A stretch of 60,536 nt of DNA from Bacillota bacterium (GTDB taxonomy: Bacteria; Bacillota; Clostridia; DSM-8532): the NCBI GenBank assembly GCA_023440865.1, contig JAEXRM010000048.1:1-60536 (forward strand), given 5' to 3'. How positions within the stretch are numbered: the stretch's first letter is position 1; each line of letters begins with the position of its first letter. The position numbers and the translations under genes are program-made. The notes beneath the pieces are model-generated. The model saw only the letters and a program-made list of their open reading frames with translations, had not been told where the DNA came from and ran no database searches. Below are positions 9,165 to 17,074 of this stretch, piece after piece.

Positions 9165-9929
9165 TCAGGCATCCCGCTCCCCGAGCAGGATGCCGAGCAT
9201 GCGCTCCGTATCGCCCAAAAACGCCTTCGTCACCCGCACGTGCTCGACATCGCGCCAGGCGACGGTTTCGTACCCCCTGTCGACACAGACGATGCGGGCG
9301 TGCGGGTAGGCCATGAGAATGGGCGAATGCGTGGCGATCACGAATTGCGAGTCGGCCTCCACCAGCTCGTGGATGCGGGCGAGCATCGTCATCTGGCGCA
9401 TCGGTGAGAGCGCCGCCTCCGGTTCGTCGAACAGATACAGCCCGTTGCCGCCCAACCGATGTGTCAGCAGGGAGAGGAACGCCTCTCCATGGGACTGGCG
9501 GTGCAGCGAAACACCGCCGTAGGAACCGATCAGCGACGGCAGCATGGACGGCTCGCGATCAAGCTCGTCGATATACGAGGCGGCGTTGTAGAAGCTCTCC
9601 GCCCGCAGGAAGAAGCCGTCGCGCGGCTGACGGACACCGCGGACCAGGCGCAGCGAGCGATGCAGCGGAGAATGGGTGTTCTCCGTTGCGAACTGGAAAT
9701 TGCGGGTGCCGCCCTCCGCGTTGAAGCCGCTGGCGACGGCGATCGCCTCGATGAGTGTCGATTTGCCGCTGCCGTTCTCGCCGACCAGAAAGGTGACATG
9801 GGGGTGAAGCGGCAGGCTTGCCAGGCCGCGCACCGCCTCGAGACAGTAGGGATACGCATCGGGATCCGTCCCGGCCTCCCGTGCCAGTCGGATTTCCCGG
9901 ATGTATTGCCCCATTCCTGCAGTCAGCAT
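9165..9929 (-). CDS. AAA ATPase of the SMC/RecF-like (ABC) type
   Basis: A single ABC-type ATP-binding domain of about 254 residues. It has Walker A (GENGSGKST, near residue 50), a signature-like SHGEAFLSLL, Walker B (LYLFDEPEAALSP), and a C-terminal His switch (IATHSPILM). No transmembrane partner or coiled-coil insertion is present, so this is the small stand-alone type called predicted ATPase, sometimes found with nucleases or toxin systems. No partner gene is adjacent. The start at 9929 is preferred to 9935 because GGAGG sits seven bases before it and directly abuts the first ATG. Role unknown. Confidence 0.8.
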   Translation of the reverse strand: MLTAGMGQYIREIRLAREAGTDPDAYPYCLEAVRGLASLPLHPHVTFLVGENGSGKSTLIEAIAVASGFNAEGGTRNFQFATENTHSPLHRSLRLVRGVRQPRDGFFLRAESFYNAASYIDELDREPSMLPSLIGSYGGVSLHRQSHGEAFLSLLTHRLGGNGLYLFDEPEAALSPMRQMTMLARIHELVEADSQFVIATHSPILMAYPHARIVCVDRGYETVAWRDVEHVRVTKAFLGDTERMLGILLGERDA

Positions 9930-10077
9930 GTGCATCCCTCCTGCCGATATGATACCGTATTTTTAGCGAGCATGATCCGGAAATGTGGGTAAATGACGAA
10001 CAGGCGCCGTGTCGCAGGCATGGCCGGGCCGAATGGACGCTGCGGGAAGACTGCTTGGTTGCATCTGCTGGAGCAGC

Positions 10078-11946
10078 ATGGCAGGACATGAGGTGTATAT
10101 GCCGGAGGAAAAGGATGGACCGATACGCACGGACGGATACCGGGAGGGCGAGGAGAGCGCGGCCGAGTTCGAGCATGCCCGCGAGATGCTGCACAACGCC
10201 ATGACCCTGACAGGACTGGGCATATGGACCTGGAACCTGACAACGCTGGCAGTCGAGCTGTCCGATGAGATCTTCGCCATCATCCGTCAGGATCCCGCGT
10301 CGTTTGACGGTTCGGTCGACTACCTGTTCGAGCGGGTGCTGCATCCTTCCTCACGGAAGCTTTTCTCCGAGGTGCTGCATGAAATCACCGTGGGTGAGCC
10401 GGTCGGGCGGCGAGAGTTCCGCATCATCCGGGGAGATGGCTCCGATGGGTGGATCTGCTTCAGCGGCAGCATCGTCCGCCGACTGGAAACCGGAGACCGC
10501 GTCGCGGTCGGATCGATCCGCGACATCACGGACGAACGGTTGCACGAGCAGCAGTTCCAGGAACAGGTCCGTCTTCTCGAGACCCTTCTCGGCACCATGC
10601 CGAATCCGGTTTTCTTCAAGGACAGCCAGGGCATCTACCGGTTTTGCAACGAGGCGTTCCTCCAGATCCTCGGGCTTTCCCGCGATGAGGTGGTCGGACA
10701 CACTGTCCATGGGGTGGCAGCTTCCGCTCTTGCCAAGGTGTATGCCCAGTCCGATGCGGAACTGATGGCGACCGGCGGCAGTCAGATGTACGAGTCGCAG
10801 ATCCGGTCATCCGCAGGCGCGGTACGCGATGTGGTTTTCAACAAGGCTGTCGTGAAGGCGCACGACGGAACGCCCCTGGGCATCGTGGGCGTTGTGCAGG
10901 ACGTCACGGAGCGCAAGGCCACGGAGCAACACCTGCGCATGCTCCATCAGGTCAAGGATGTCATGCTGCGGATGAGCCATGACCTCCTGGGATACCCCGA
11001 TCTCGCAACGTTTTTCGAGGATCTGTTGAAACGGCTGCTCGAGTTGTACCAGGATTGCGCGCAAGGGTCCGTGCTGGAGATTGCGGAATCGGAAGACATG
11101 CGCATCCTGCGCGCCATCGGGTATGACGCGGAGGAGGCGGGACGATTCACCTTCCCTCTCCGTGAAGGCTACAATTGGCAGTTGACACAGGGCCGCATGG
11201 ACAATGTGGTGCTGATCGGGGACATCGATGCCGTGCAATCGGCCATCAGCACCGCCTTGCTGCGCAACAACCGGGGGGAGAGGATCTGCTCGCTGCTTTC
11301 CATCCCGGTTTCCGACGGCGAGAAGGTCCATTGGATCATTTCACTCGACAGTACCCGGAAGGACCGGTTCACCCGGGAGGATCGTCTTGTGGCGGAATAC
11401 CTGCGCGAGGAGATTCCCATCCTCATCCGCATGTTCCACCTGCATGCCCGAACACTCATCCTGTCACGGACCGACCCGCTGACGGGTCTTATCAACCGCG
11501 GATATTGCGAAGCCATTCTCGATGACCGCATCCGGACCGCACGCCGCAACGGCACATCCCTGCAGGTGGCCATGATCGACATGGATGGCCTCAAACGCGT
11601 CAATGACCAGTACAGCCATCAGGCGGGCGACAACTACCTGCTTGCGCTGGCACGGCTGTTCGAACAATCCGTCCGAAGCTCGGATGTGGTGGCGCGCATC
11701 GGCGGAGACGAGTTCCTGCTGGTTTTCTCGGACACGGCACGGGCGCACGCCGCCCGCATCATGGGGGATATCCGCACCCGATTCGAGGGCATGGCATTCC
11801 ATTTCAATGGTGCGACCTTCACGGGCAGCTTCAGCTATGGCATCGCCACGCTCCACGAGGACGGGGATGCCCGGGAAACCCTGATGCTGGTTGCGGATCG
11901 CCGCATGTACGAGGACAAGGGAATGCGGCGCAGGCAGCGCGGATAG
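10078..11946 (+). CDS. PAS-PAS-GAF diguanylate cyclase
   Basis: A soluble sensor cyclase of 622 residues. Two PAS domains come first: one with a PAC tail ending in SIRDITDERL, then one with TMPNPVFFKDSQGIYRF and a tail ending VVQDVTERK. A GAF-like region (about 295-450) and a C-terminal GGDEF domain follow. GGDEF is intact at 542-546 and RSSD at 533-536 is the five-residue-upstream inhibitory site. No membrane segment is visible, so it should sense a cytoplasmic cue. GGAG precedes the ATG at 10078; an ATG at 10099 has its own GAGG and is a real alternative. It ends 26 bases from the convergent plsC gene. Confidence 0.87.
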   Translation: MAGHEVYMPEEKDGPIRTDGYREGEESAAEFEHAREMLHNAMTLTGLGIWTWNLTTLAVELSDEIFAIIRQDPASFDGSVDYLFERVLHPSSRKLFSEVLHEITVGEPVGRREFRIIRGDGSDGWICFSGSIVRRLETGDRVAVGSIRDITDERLHEQQFQEQVRLLETLLGTMPNPVFFKDSQGIYRFCNEAFLQILGLSRDEVVGHTVHGVAASALAKVYAQSDAELMATGGSQMYESQIRSSAGAVRDVVFNKAVVKAHDGTPLGIVGVVQDVTERKATEQHLRMLHQVKDVMLRMSHDLLGYPDLATFFEDLLKRLLELYQDCAQGSVLEIAESEDMRILRAIGYDAEEAGRFTFPLREGYNWQLTQGRMDNVVLIGDIDAVQSAISTALLRNNRGERICSLLSIPVSDGEKVHWIISLDSTRKDRFTREDRLVAEYLREEIPILIRMFHLHARTLILSRTDPLTGLINRGYCEAILDDRIRTARRNGTSLQVAMIDMDGLKRVNDQYSHQAGDNYLLALARLFEQSVRSSDVVARIGGDEFLLVFSDTARAHAARIMGDIRTRFEGMAFHFNGATFTGSFSYGIATLHEDGDARETLMLVADRRMYEDKGMRRRQRG

Positions 11947-11972
11947 GTGTTACGGGAAGGCACATCAAGTCT

Positions 11973-12701
11973 TCAGCCGACGCCCCCGTTCGGCAGGCCT
12001 GCGGCGATGATGCCCCGGATCCGGTCGGGCAGGGCGTCCTGCTCCTCCTTGGTCAGTCCGGCTGTCGGAACGGGCGGATGCACGACCACGCGGATCGTGC
12101 CGGGCGTCATGAAGCCGGTGCGCTCGAACAGGCGCCACGAGCCGTCGATCGTGACGGGTACGATCGGCACCTCCGCCTTGAGGGCGAGCTTGAAGCTGCC
12201 GTGCTTGAAATCGCCCAGCTTGTCGGATTTGCTGCGCGTGCCCTCCGGGAAGATGACCATGGATGTGCCGCCGCGCAGGCTTTCCACGGCCTGCTGGATG
12301 ATCCTTGCCGACTGCCGCAGGTTCTTCCTGTCCATGAACTCGCACTGCATCAGCTTCATCCAGGAGCGGAGAATCGGAATCTTCAGCACCTCGATCTTGG
12401 AGATGAGCGCCTTGCGGCCGACCACGTGGCCGATCATGATCGGAATGTCGTAATTGCCCTGGTGGTTGGCGATGAATACGACCGGCGCATCTGCGGGAAC
12501 ATGCTCATTCCCGGACACCTCGACCTTGCCGCCGGCGGCGCGTGTCATCGCGCAAGCCCAGCGTTTGGTCATGCGTTCCACATAGGCGTCGCGTTCCGCG
12601 ATGAGCCCCTGCCTGTCGAGCTTCTTCGCATGGAGGAGGCGGGGCAGCGCGACGACGAGATACAGCCAGAAATACAGAAACCAGACCAGCGTGCGAAGCA
12701 T
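11973..12701 (-). CDS. plsC: 1-acyl-sn-glycerol-3-phosphate acyltransferase
   Basis: The 242-residue product has an N-terminal membrane anchor (residues 2-20) and the acyltransferase motifs NHQGNYD (HX4D with His80 and Asp85) and FPEGTRS, followed by PIVPVTIDGSW. PlsC makes phosphatidic acid from lysophosphatidic acid at the inner face of the membrane. GGAGG lies about seven bases upstream of the ATG at 12701. The frame stays open upstream into the PHP gene, but that extension is antisense-like noise. It lies 89 bases after the PHP gene on the same strand and may share its transcript. Another acyl acceptor is possible, since the family is broad. Confidence 0.87.
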   Translation of the reverse strand: MLRTLVWFLYFWLYLVVALPRLLHAKKLDRQGLIAERDAYVERMTKRWACAMTRAAGGKVEVSGNEHVPADAPVVFIANHQGNYDIPIMIGHVVGRKALISKIEVLKIPILRSWMKLMQCEFMDRKNLRQSARIIQQAVESLRGGTSMVIFPEGTRSKSDKLGDFKHGSFKLALKAEVPIVPVTIDGSWRLFERTGFMTPGTIRVVVHPPVPTAGLTKEEQDALPDRIRGIIAAGLPNGGVG

Positions 12702-12790
12702 GGATACCCTCCGTGCGACCGTTATGCGGCGGACATGCGACGCGGGAACCCGTCTGTCCGGAAGCGTCGTCCCTACCAGTATAGCCGATT

Positions 12791-13633
12791 TCAGACCGGC
12801 TGGAACCGCCTCGCGATGAAAATTCCCGGTTCCAGGCCGGGAATGGCCGCATAGCGCGGTGCCGTTTCGGCAATGCCGCTTGCCGTGTCGGGCGGGTGGT
12901 GCCCGTCGGAGCCGAATGTGATGCGGGAACCGCCACACGATGCGTACAGGGTGGCCAGCGCAGGTGTGGGAAATGCTTCGGACAGGCCTCGCCGCACATG
13001 CTGCGTGTTGATCTCCAGGGCGATGCCGTTCCTGACCATGTTGCCGAAGATGCGGCGCAGGATGTCCTCCGGCCACCGGTCGCGCCCCGTGCCGCGGCGC
13101 AGGTAGTCCATATGCGCCACCGCATCGAAGCCGCCGAAGGCGGTCATGGCCTCGAGCTGTCTGTAGTAGCGCATCTCCAGTTCCTCGGGGGCGAAGGCCT
13201 TCAGCTGTGTGCGGTCGAGAACGAACATGTCGCCAAGCCAATGCGTGCTGCCGAGGATGAAGTCATAGGACCGGGCGGCCAGTTGCGCGAACTGCGCCGG
13301 ATACAGGTGCGGCTCGGCGAATTCGAGCCCGCGCAGGATGCGGATGGTGTCGCCGTATGTTTCCTGCAGCCGGGACACCGCCTCGTGATACGCATCGGCC
13401 CGGTAATAGCCGCAGCCCTCGTCGGCCGGGTTCGCGTCGAAATGCTCCGTGAAGCAGACATGGGTCAGTCCCAGGCCGATCGCATGGCGCACATGGTCTT
13501 CCATGGTTGCGGACGCGTCGCAGGAAAAGGTGGTGTGCAGGTGCATGTCCGCCGGATACCGCCATGCGGGGGATTCGTGACTTGCCCTTGCTTCGTGCCT
13601 GTTCGCTGGAACCGGTTCATTTTGTCTCGTCAT
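12791..13633 (-). CDS. PHP-family phosphatase, histidinol-phosphatase-like
   Basis: A 280-residue PHP-domain protein. It has the metal-binding DMHLHTTFSCDAS (His31, His33), a FTEHFD motif, an Asp/His-rich C-terminal GSDGHHP, and an internal GSTHWLG typical of HisK/HisJ-type histidinol phosphatases. The expected reaction is hydrolysis of L-histidinol phosphate, but PHP enzymes also act on other phosphoesters and no other his gene is nearby. The ATG at 13633 is chosen for AAGGAGG six bases upstream; residues before it in the same frame are not family-like. It is transcribed away from ridA across a gap with an 11-bp tandem repeat. Confidence 0.8.
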   Translation of the reverse strand: MTRQNEPVPANRHEARASHESPAWRYPADMHLHTTFSCDASATMEDHVRHAIGLGLTHVCFTEHFDANPADEGCGYYRADAYHEAVSRLQETYGDTIRILRGLEFAEPHLYPAQFAQLAARSYDFILGSTHWLGDMFVLDRTQLKAFAPEELEMRYYRQLEAMTAFGGFDAVAHMDYLRRGTGRDRWPEDILRRIFGNMVRNGIALEINTQHVRRGLSEAFPTPALATLYASCGGSRITFGSDGHHPPDTASGIAETAPRYAAIPGLEPGIFIARRFQPV

Positions 13634-13716
13634 TGCTGCCTCCTTCATGCGGCGCCGTTGGCGGGGCTGCATGCCGTGTCCGGGCATGCGTGCCTGTTTC
13701 GTGCCGGCCGCTCGCC

Positions 13717-13815
13717 GGCGTTGAACCGTTGCAGATCCGTTTCAGACCCGGTACTGATCCGTTGCTGAACCTGCGCTGATACGATGCTGACCCGGTACGG
13801 ACCCGGCGCTGATCC
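13717..13815. repeat. Nine-unit 11-bp tandem repeat between the PHP gene and ridA
   Basis: Nine consecutive 11-base units, consensus GGTGCTGAYCC, run without a break in register from 13717 to 13815. The unit starts are 13717, 13728, 13739, 13750, 13761, 13772, 13783, 13794 and 13805. The GA at unit positions 7-8 and the last C are the same in all nine copies. A partial tenth copy runs into the ridA promoter region. The repeat lies wholly between divergent genes and cannot encode a constant peptide. Confidence 0.9.
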
Positions 13816-13825
13816 GGTGCCATGA

Positions 13826-13856
13826 TTGTATCAGATGCGGCGCGGCATGGTAGAAT
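13826..13856 (+). promoter_or_regulatory. Candidate promoter of ridA
   Basis: TTGTAT (13826-13831) and TAGAAT (13851-13856) are 19 bases apart. The -10 is good and the spacing is long. It starts eleven bases after the last 11-bp repeat unit and lies 30 bases before the ridA ATG. Confidence 0.5.
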
Positions 13857-13886
13857 AAGCGTTGAAGAAACAGGTATGGAGGTGGC

Positions 13887-14267
13887 ATGATGAACAGGAA
13901 AACATACCAGGCGGCGGGCACGAGCGTGGTCGGTCCGTATTCGCAGGCGGTCGAGGTGGACGGATGGGTGTACCTGTCGGGCATGGTACCGATGGATTTT
14001 GAGGCGGGAAAGCTGGTCGAGGGCGACATCACGGTGCAGACGACGCAGGTGTTCCAGAACATCCGGCGCGTGCTCGACGCGGTCGGACTCGGCTGGGACA
14101 GCATCGTGAAGACGACCGTCTTTCTGACCGACATGGCCGATTTCGCCAACATGAACGCCGTCTACAAGGCACACGTCGAAGTGCCGTATCCGGCACGGTC
14201 CACGATCGCGGTCGCCGCGCTGCCGCTGGGCGCGAAGGTGGAAATCGAGCTGGTCGCCCGGCGCTGA
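13887..14267 (+). CDS. ridA: RidA-family reactive enamine/imine deaminase
   Basis: The 126-residue protein covers the whole YjgF/YER057c/UK114 fold. It includes GPYSQAVEV near the start, NIRRVLDAVGLGWDSIVKTTVFLTD in the middle (a stretch quoted here only to locate it, residues 51-75), and the C-terminal PARSTIAVAALPLGAKVEIE with the substrate-binding Arg. RidA hydrolyses 2-aminoacrylate and related imines released by PLP enzymes. GGAGG precedes tandem ATG codons at 13887. An ABC-F gene follows after 48 bases and is probably cotranscribed. Confidence 0.92.
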   Translation: MMNRKTYQAAGTSVVGPYSQAVEVDGWVYLSGMVPMDFEAGKLVEGDITVQTTQVFQNIRRVLDAVGLGWDSIVKTTVFLTDMADFANMNAVYKAHVEVPYPARSTIAVAALPLGAKVEIELVARR

Positions 14268-14315
14268 CAGGCACCGCAACCGGCCGGCAACGTGAAACAC
14301 CCGTTGGGAGACGAC

Positions 14316-15896
14316 ATGAGCATCATCCGCATCAATGGCCTGTACAAGAAATTCGGCGACCGCACCATCTACCGCGACGCAAACCTGCGCATCGACGCCG
14401 GCGACCGGCTCGGCCTGGTCGGATACAACGGCACGGGCAAGACGACCCTGTTCCGGCTCATCCTCGGCCAGGAAAAGCCCGATGAGGGCGTTGTCGAAAT
14501 CGACGACGGCATCCGGCTGGGGTACTTCTCCCAGTTCTCCTCGCTCGATTCCGAGAAGTCGATCCTCGAGATCCTGTCGGGCCTGTTCGAGCACGTGCAT
14601 CAGATGGAACGCGAGCTGGCCGACATCGCCGTTCGCTTTGAAACGGCGGACGACGGGGACATGACGACCCTGCTCGACCGGCAGACGCACCTGTTCGAGG
14701 AGATGGACCGGCTCGAGGGTTGGGATGTCGACGTGAAGATCGATACGGTGCTCTCGAAGCTCGGCTTCGATGCAGTCCTTCGCAGCCGCCCGCTGCAGCA
14801 GCTTTCCGGCGGCTGGAAGAACCGGGCCGCCCTGTCGAAGCTGCTGCTCGAAAACCCGGACGTGCTGCTGCTGGACGAGCCCACCAACTTCCTCGACCTC
14901 GAGGGCGTGGCGTGGCTGGAACGGTGGTTCGCCAAGTTCCGCGGCGCCATCGTGGTCATCAGCCACGACCGCCATTTCCTCGACCGGGTCGTCAAGAAGA
15001 TCGTGGAGATCGAGAACCACCGCTTCTTCGCGTATGACGGCGCCTACAGCCAGTATGTCGTCAAGCGCCGGCTGCGGTCGAAGGAGATCGCCCAGGCGTT
15101 CCTGAACGAGGAGGAGCTGCTGCTGTATGAGGAGGAGGCCGTGCGCGAGCGCAGGGGCCTTGCCGGCAAGCAGCTCGGGCGGCGGCTGGCGGACCTGAAG
15201 AAGCGCCAGCAGCCCCGCCCGGTCGACGTCATCCTCACCAGCCTGTACGAAAGCCTGAATGCGCCGGACTGCTCGCTCATGGTCACCGACCTGTCGAAGT
15301 CATACGACGGCCGCACCCTGTTTTCAGACCTGTCCTTCGAGCTGCGGGCCGGCGAGCGCCTGCTGGTGCTGGGGGCGAACGGGTGCGGCAAGTCCACGCT
15401 GCTCGACGTGCTGACAGGCGACACGAAGCCGGACACCGGGTACGTGAAGTGGCCGGGCAAGGGCTTCGCAAGCTTCACCCGCACCTGGGCGGACATGGAC
15501 CGGGAGGATACGGTCAGCCACATCGTCAATGTCGCGCCGCTCGCCTACCGCAGCCAGCGCAAGATCGTCGGCCGGTTCCTCGACATGCTGCAGTTCTCCG
15601 AGAAGGACCAGCAGCAGAAGGTGGGCCTGCTGTCCGGCGGGCAGCAGGCGCGCGTCGCGCTGGCGCTGTGCCTGTTGTCGGGCGCGCACACCGTGGTGCT
15701 CGACGAGCCGACGAACCATCTCGACCTGCCCTCCATCCAGGTGATGGAGCAGGCGCTGTACCACTTCCCTGGCGCCGTGCTGGCCGTCAGCCATGATCGC
15801 TTTTTTGTCGAGAAGATCGCCACGCGCATGCTGATCTTCCGTCCGGATGGCACGCTGAGCACCGACATGGACGACTGGGACGCGCTCGAGGATTGA
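14316..15896 (+). CDS. ABC-F family ATPase
   Basis: A 526-residue protein with two ABC ATP-binding domains and no membrane segment. First domain: GYNGTGKTT, LSGGWKNRA, LLLDEPTNFLD. Second domain: GANGCGKST, LSGGQQARVAL, VVLDEPTNHLD. A charged linker (residues about 240-300) joins them. This is the ABC-F layout, whose members act on the ribosome as translation factors or target-protection antibiotic-resistance proteins. The C-terminus ends soon after the second domain, without the long extension of Uup. GGGAG precedes the ATG at 14316. Which ABC-F subgroup it belongs to is unclear. Confidence 0.88.
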   Translation: MSIIRINGLYKKFGDRTIYRDANLRIDAGDRLGLVGYNGTGKTTLFRLILGQEKPDEGVVEIDDGIRLGYFSQFSSLDSEKSILEILSGLFEHVHQMERELADIAVRFETADDGDMTTLLDRQTHLFEEMDRLEGWDVDVKIDTVLSKLGFDAVLRSRPLQQLSGGWKNRAALSKLLLENPDVLLLDEPTNFLDLEGVAWLERWFAKFRGAIVVISHDRHFLDRVVKKIVEIENHRFFAYDGAYSQYVVKRRLRSKEIAQAFLNEEELLLYEEEAVRERRGLAGKQLGRRLADLKKRQQPRPVDVILTSLYESLNAPDCSLMVTDLSKSYDGRTLFSDLSFELRAGERLLVLGANGCGKSTLLDVLTGDTKPDTGYVKWPGKGFASFTRTWADMDREDTVSHIVNVAPLAYRSQRKIVGRFLDMLQFSEKDQQQKVGLLSGGQQARVALALCLLSGAHTVVLDEPTNHLDLPSIQVMEQALYHFPGAVLAVSHDRFFVEKIATRMLIFRPDGTLSTDMDDWDALED

Positions 15897-15967
15897 CTTG
15901 CAGCAAACGCGGGATTCCCGCTTGTCGGGCCGGTCCGATGCAGCGGGATGTCCCGGTGACGGCTCCG

Positions 15968-16047
15968 GCGGAATGGGTGAAATGCGGAATGGGTGAAATG
16001 CGGAATGGGTGAAATGCGGATTGGGTGAAATGCGGAATGGGTGACAT
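15968..16047. repeat. Five-unit 16-bp tandem repeat at the dehydrogenase start
   Basis: Five adjacent copies of GCGGAATGGGTGAAAT start at 15968, 15984, 16000, 16016 and 16032. Copies 1-3 are identical, copy 4 has one change, and copy 5 has A to C at position 14. Each unit holds an ATG and a GGTGA that resembles part of a ribosome site. The array ends at 16047, overlapping the possible start codons of the next gene. Confidence 0.95.
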
Positions 16048-16048
16048 G

Positions 16049-16981
16049 ATGAAGATCGTTGTATTGGATGGTTATGCCCTCAACCCAGGCGACCTGTCAT
16101 GGGGACCCCTGGAGGCGCTCGGCGCGTGCTCGGTCCATGATCGGACACCCCCCTCGTCGGTATCCGACCGCATCGGCGATGCGGAAATCGTCCTCACGAA
16201 CAAGACCGTGCTCTCCCACGCGCTCATCGCGTCGAAGCCGAACCTGCGCTACATCGGCGTCCTGGCGACCGGCTGCAATGTGGTGGACCTGCAGGCGGCA
16301 GCCGAGCATGGCGTCGTGGTCGCGAACGTGCCCGAATACAGCACGCCGTCCGTGGCCCAGCACACCTTCGCCCTGCTGCTGGAGTTGTGCCAGCAGGTCG
16401 GTCTGCATGCCGGAGCGGTCCGCGCGGGGGAATGGAGCCGCAGCGTCGATTTCAGCTTCCGGAAGAGCCCGTTGGTGGAACTGACCGGCAAGACCATGGG
16501 CATCATCGGCCGGGGTCGCATCGGCACGGCCGTGGGCCGCATCGCCGAAGCCTTCGGCATGCGTGTGATGTATGCAAGCAGCCGGGACCTCCAGTCGCAG
16601 GAACTGGATACGCTGTTCCGGGCGGCCGACGTGATCTCCCTGCATTGCCCGCTGACTGCGGCCAACGCCCGCATGATCGGCCGGGAGGCGCTTTCTTGCA
16701 TGAAGCCCGGTGTTTTGCTGCTCAATACGGCCCGCGGTGGCCTGATCGACGACGAGGCCGTGGCGGAGGCGCTCACCTCCGGCCATCTTGGCGGGTTCGG
16801 CGCCGACGTGCTCACGACGGAACCGCCGGACGCGGACAATCCGCTGCTGACAGCCCCCAACAGCATCATCACGCCGCACGTCGCCTGGGCGCCGTTTGAG
16901 GCGCGGGCGCGCCTGATGGCCATCGCCGTCGGGAATGTGCGGGCGTTTCTGGACGGGAGTCCGGTCAACCGGGTGAACTGA
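16049..16981 (+). CDS. D-2-hydroxyacid dehydrogenase (NAD-dependent)
   Basis: The 310-residue protein has the standard two-domain fold. The NAD motif is GIIGRGRIGTAVGR near residue 152, followed by the catalytic Arg in LLNTARGG, an acidic residue downstream, and the catalytic His in TPHVAWAPFEAR. The closest recognisable group is glycerate/hydroxypyruvate or phosphoglycerate-type dehydrogenase; the exact substrate is not clear. The start is ambiguous. ATG at 16049 gives the usual MKIVVLD beginning, while an in-frame ATG at 16037 inside the tandem repeat has a GGTGA eight bases upstream. Translation may therefore begin inside the repeat. Confidence 0.87.
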   Translation: MKIVVLDGYALNPGDLSWGPLEALGACSVHDRTPPSSVSDRIGDAEIVLTNKTVLSHALIASKPNLRYIGVLATGCNVVDLQAAAEHGVVVANVPEYSTPSVAQHTFALLLELCQQVGLHAGAVRAGEWSRSVDFSFRKSPLVELTGKTMGIIGRGRIGTAVGRIAEAFGMRVMYASSRDLQSQELDTLFRAADVISLHCPLTAANARMIGREALSCMKPGVLLLNTARGGLIDDEAVAEALTSGHLGGFGADVLTTEPPDADNPLLTAPNSIITPHVAWAPFEARARLMAIAVGNVRAFLDGSPVNRVN

Positions 16982-17074
16982 GCCCCACCGCATCATGTGT
17001 GTGACAGCCTCCGTGACAGCATCCCCGTGTTGGCGGAGAATGCTATCGACCGGGGGAAGGAAAGGATTTGAACC

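Noticed and set aside
13717..13815. Possible replication origin iterons
   Set aside because: No replication initiator gene, DnaA boxes or AT-rich melting region lies next to the array.
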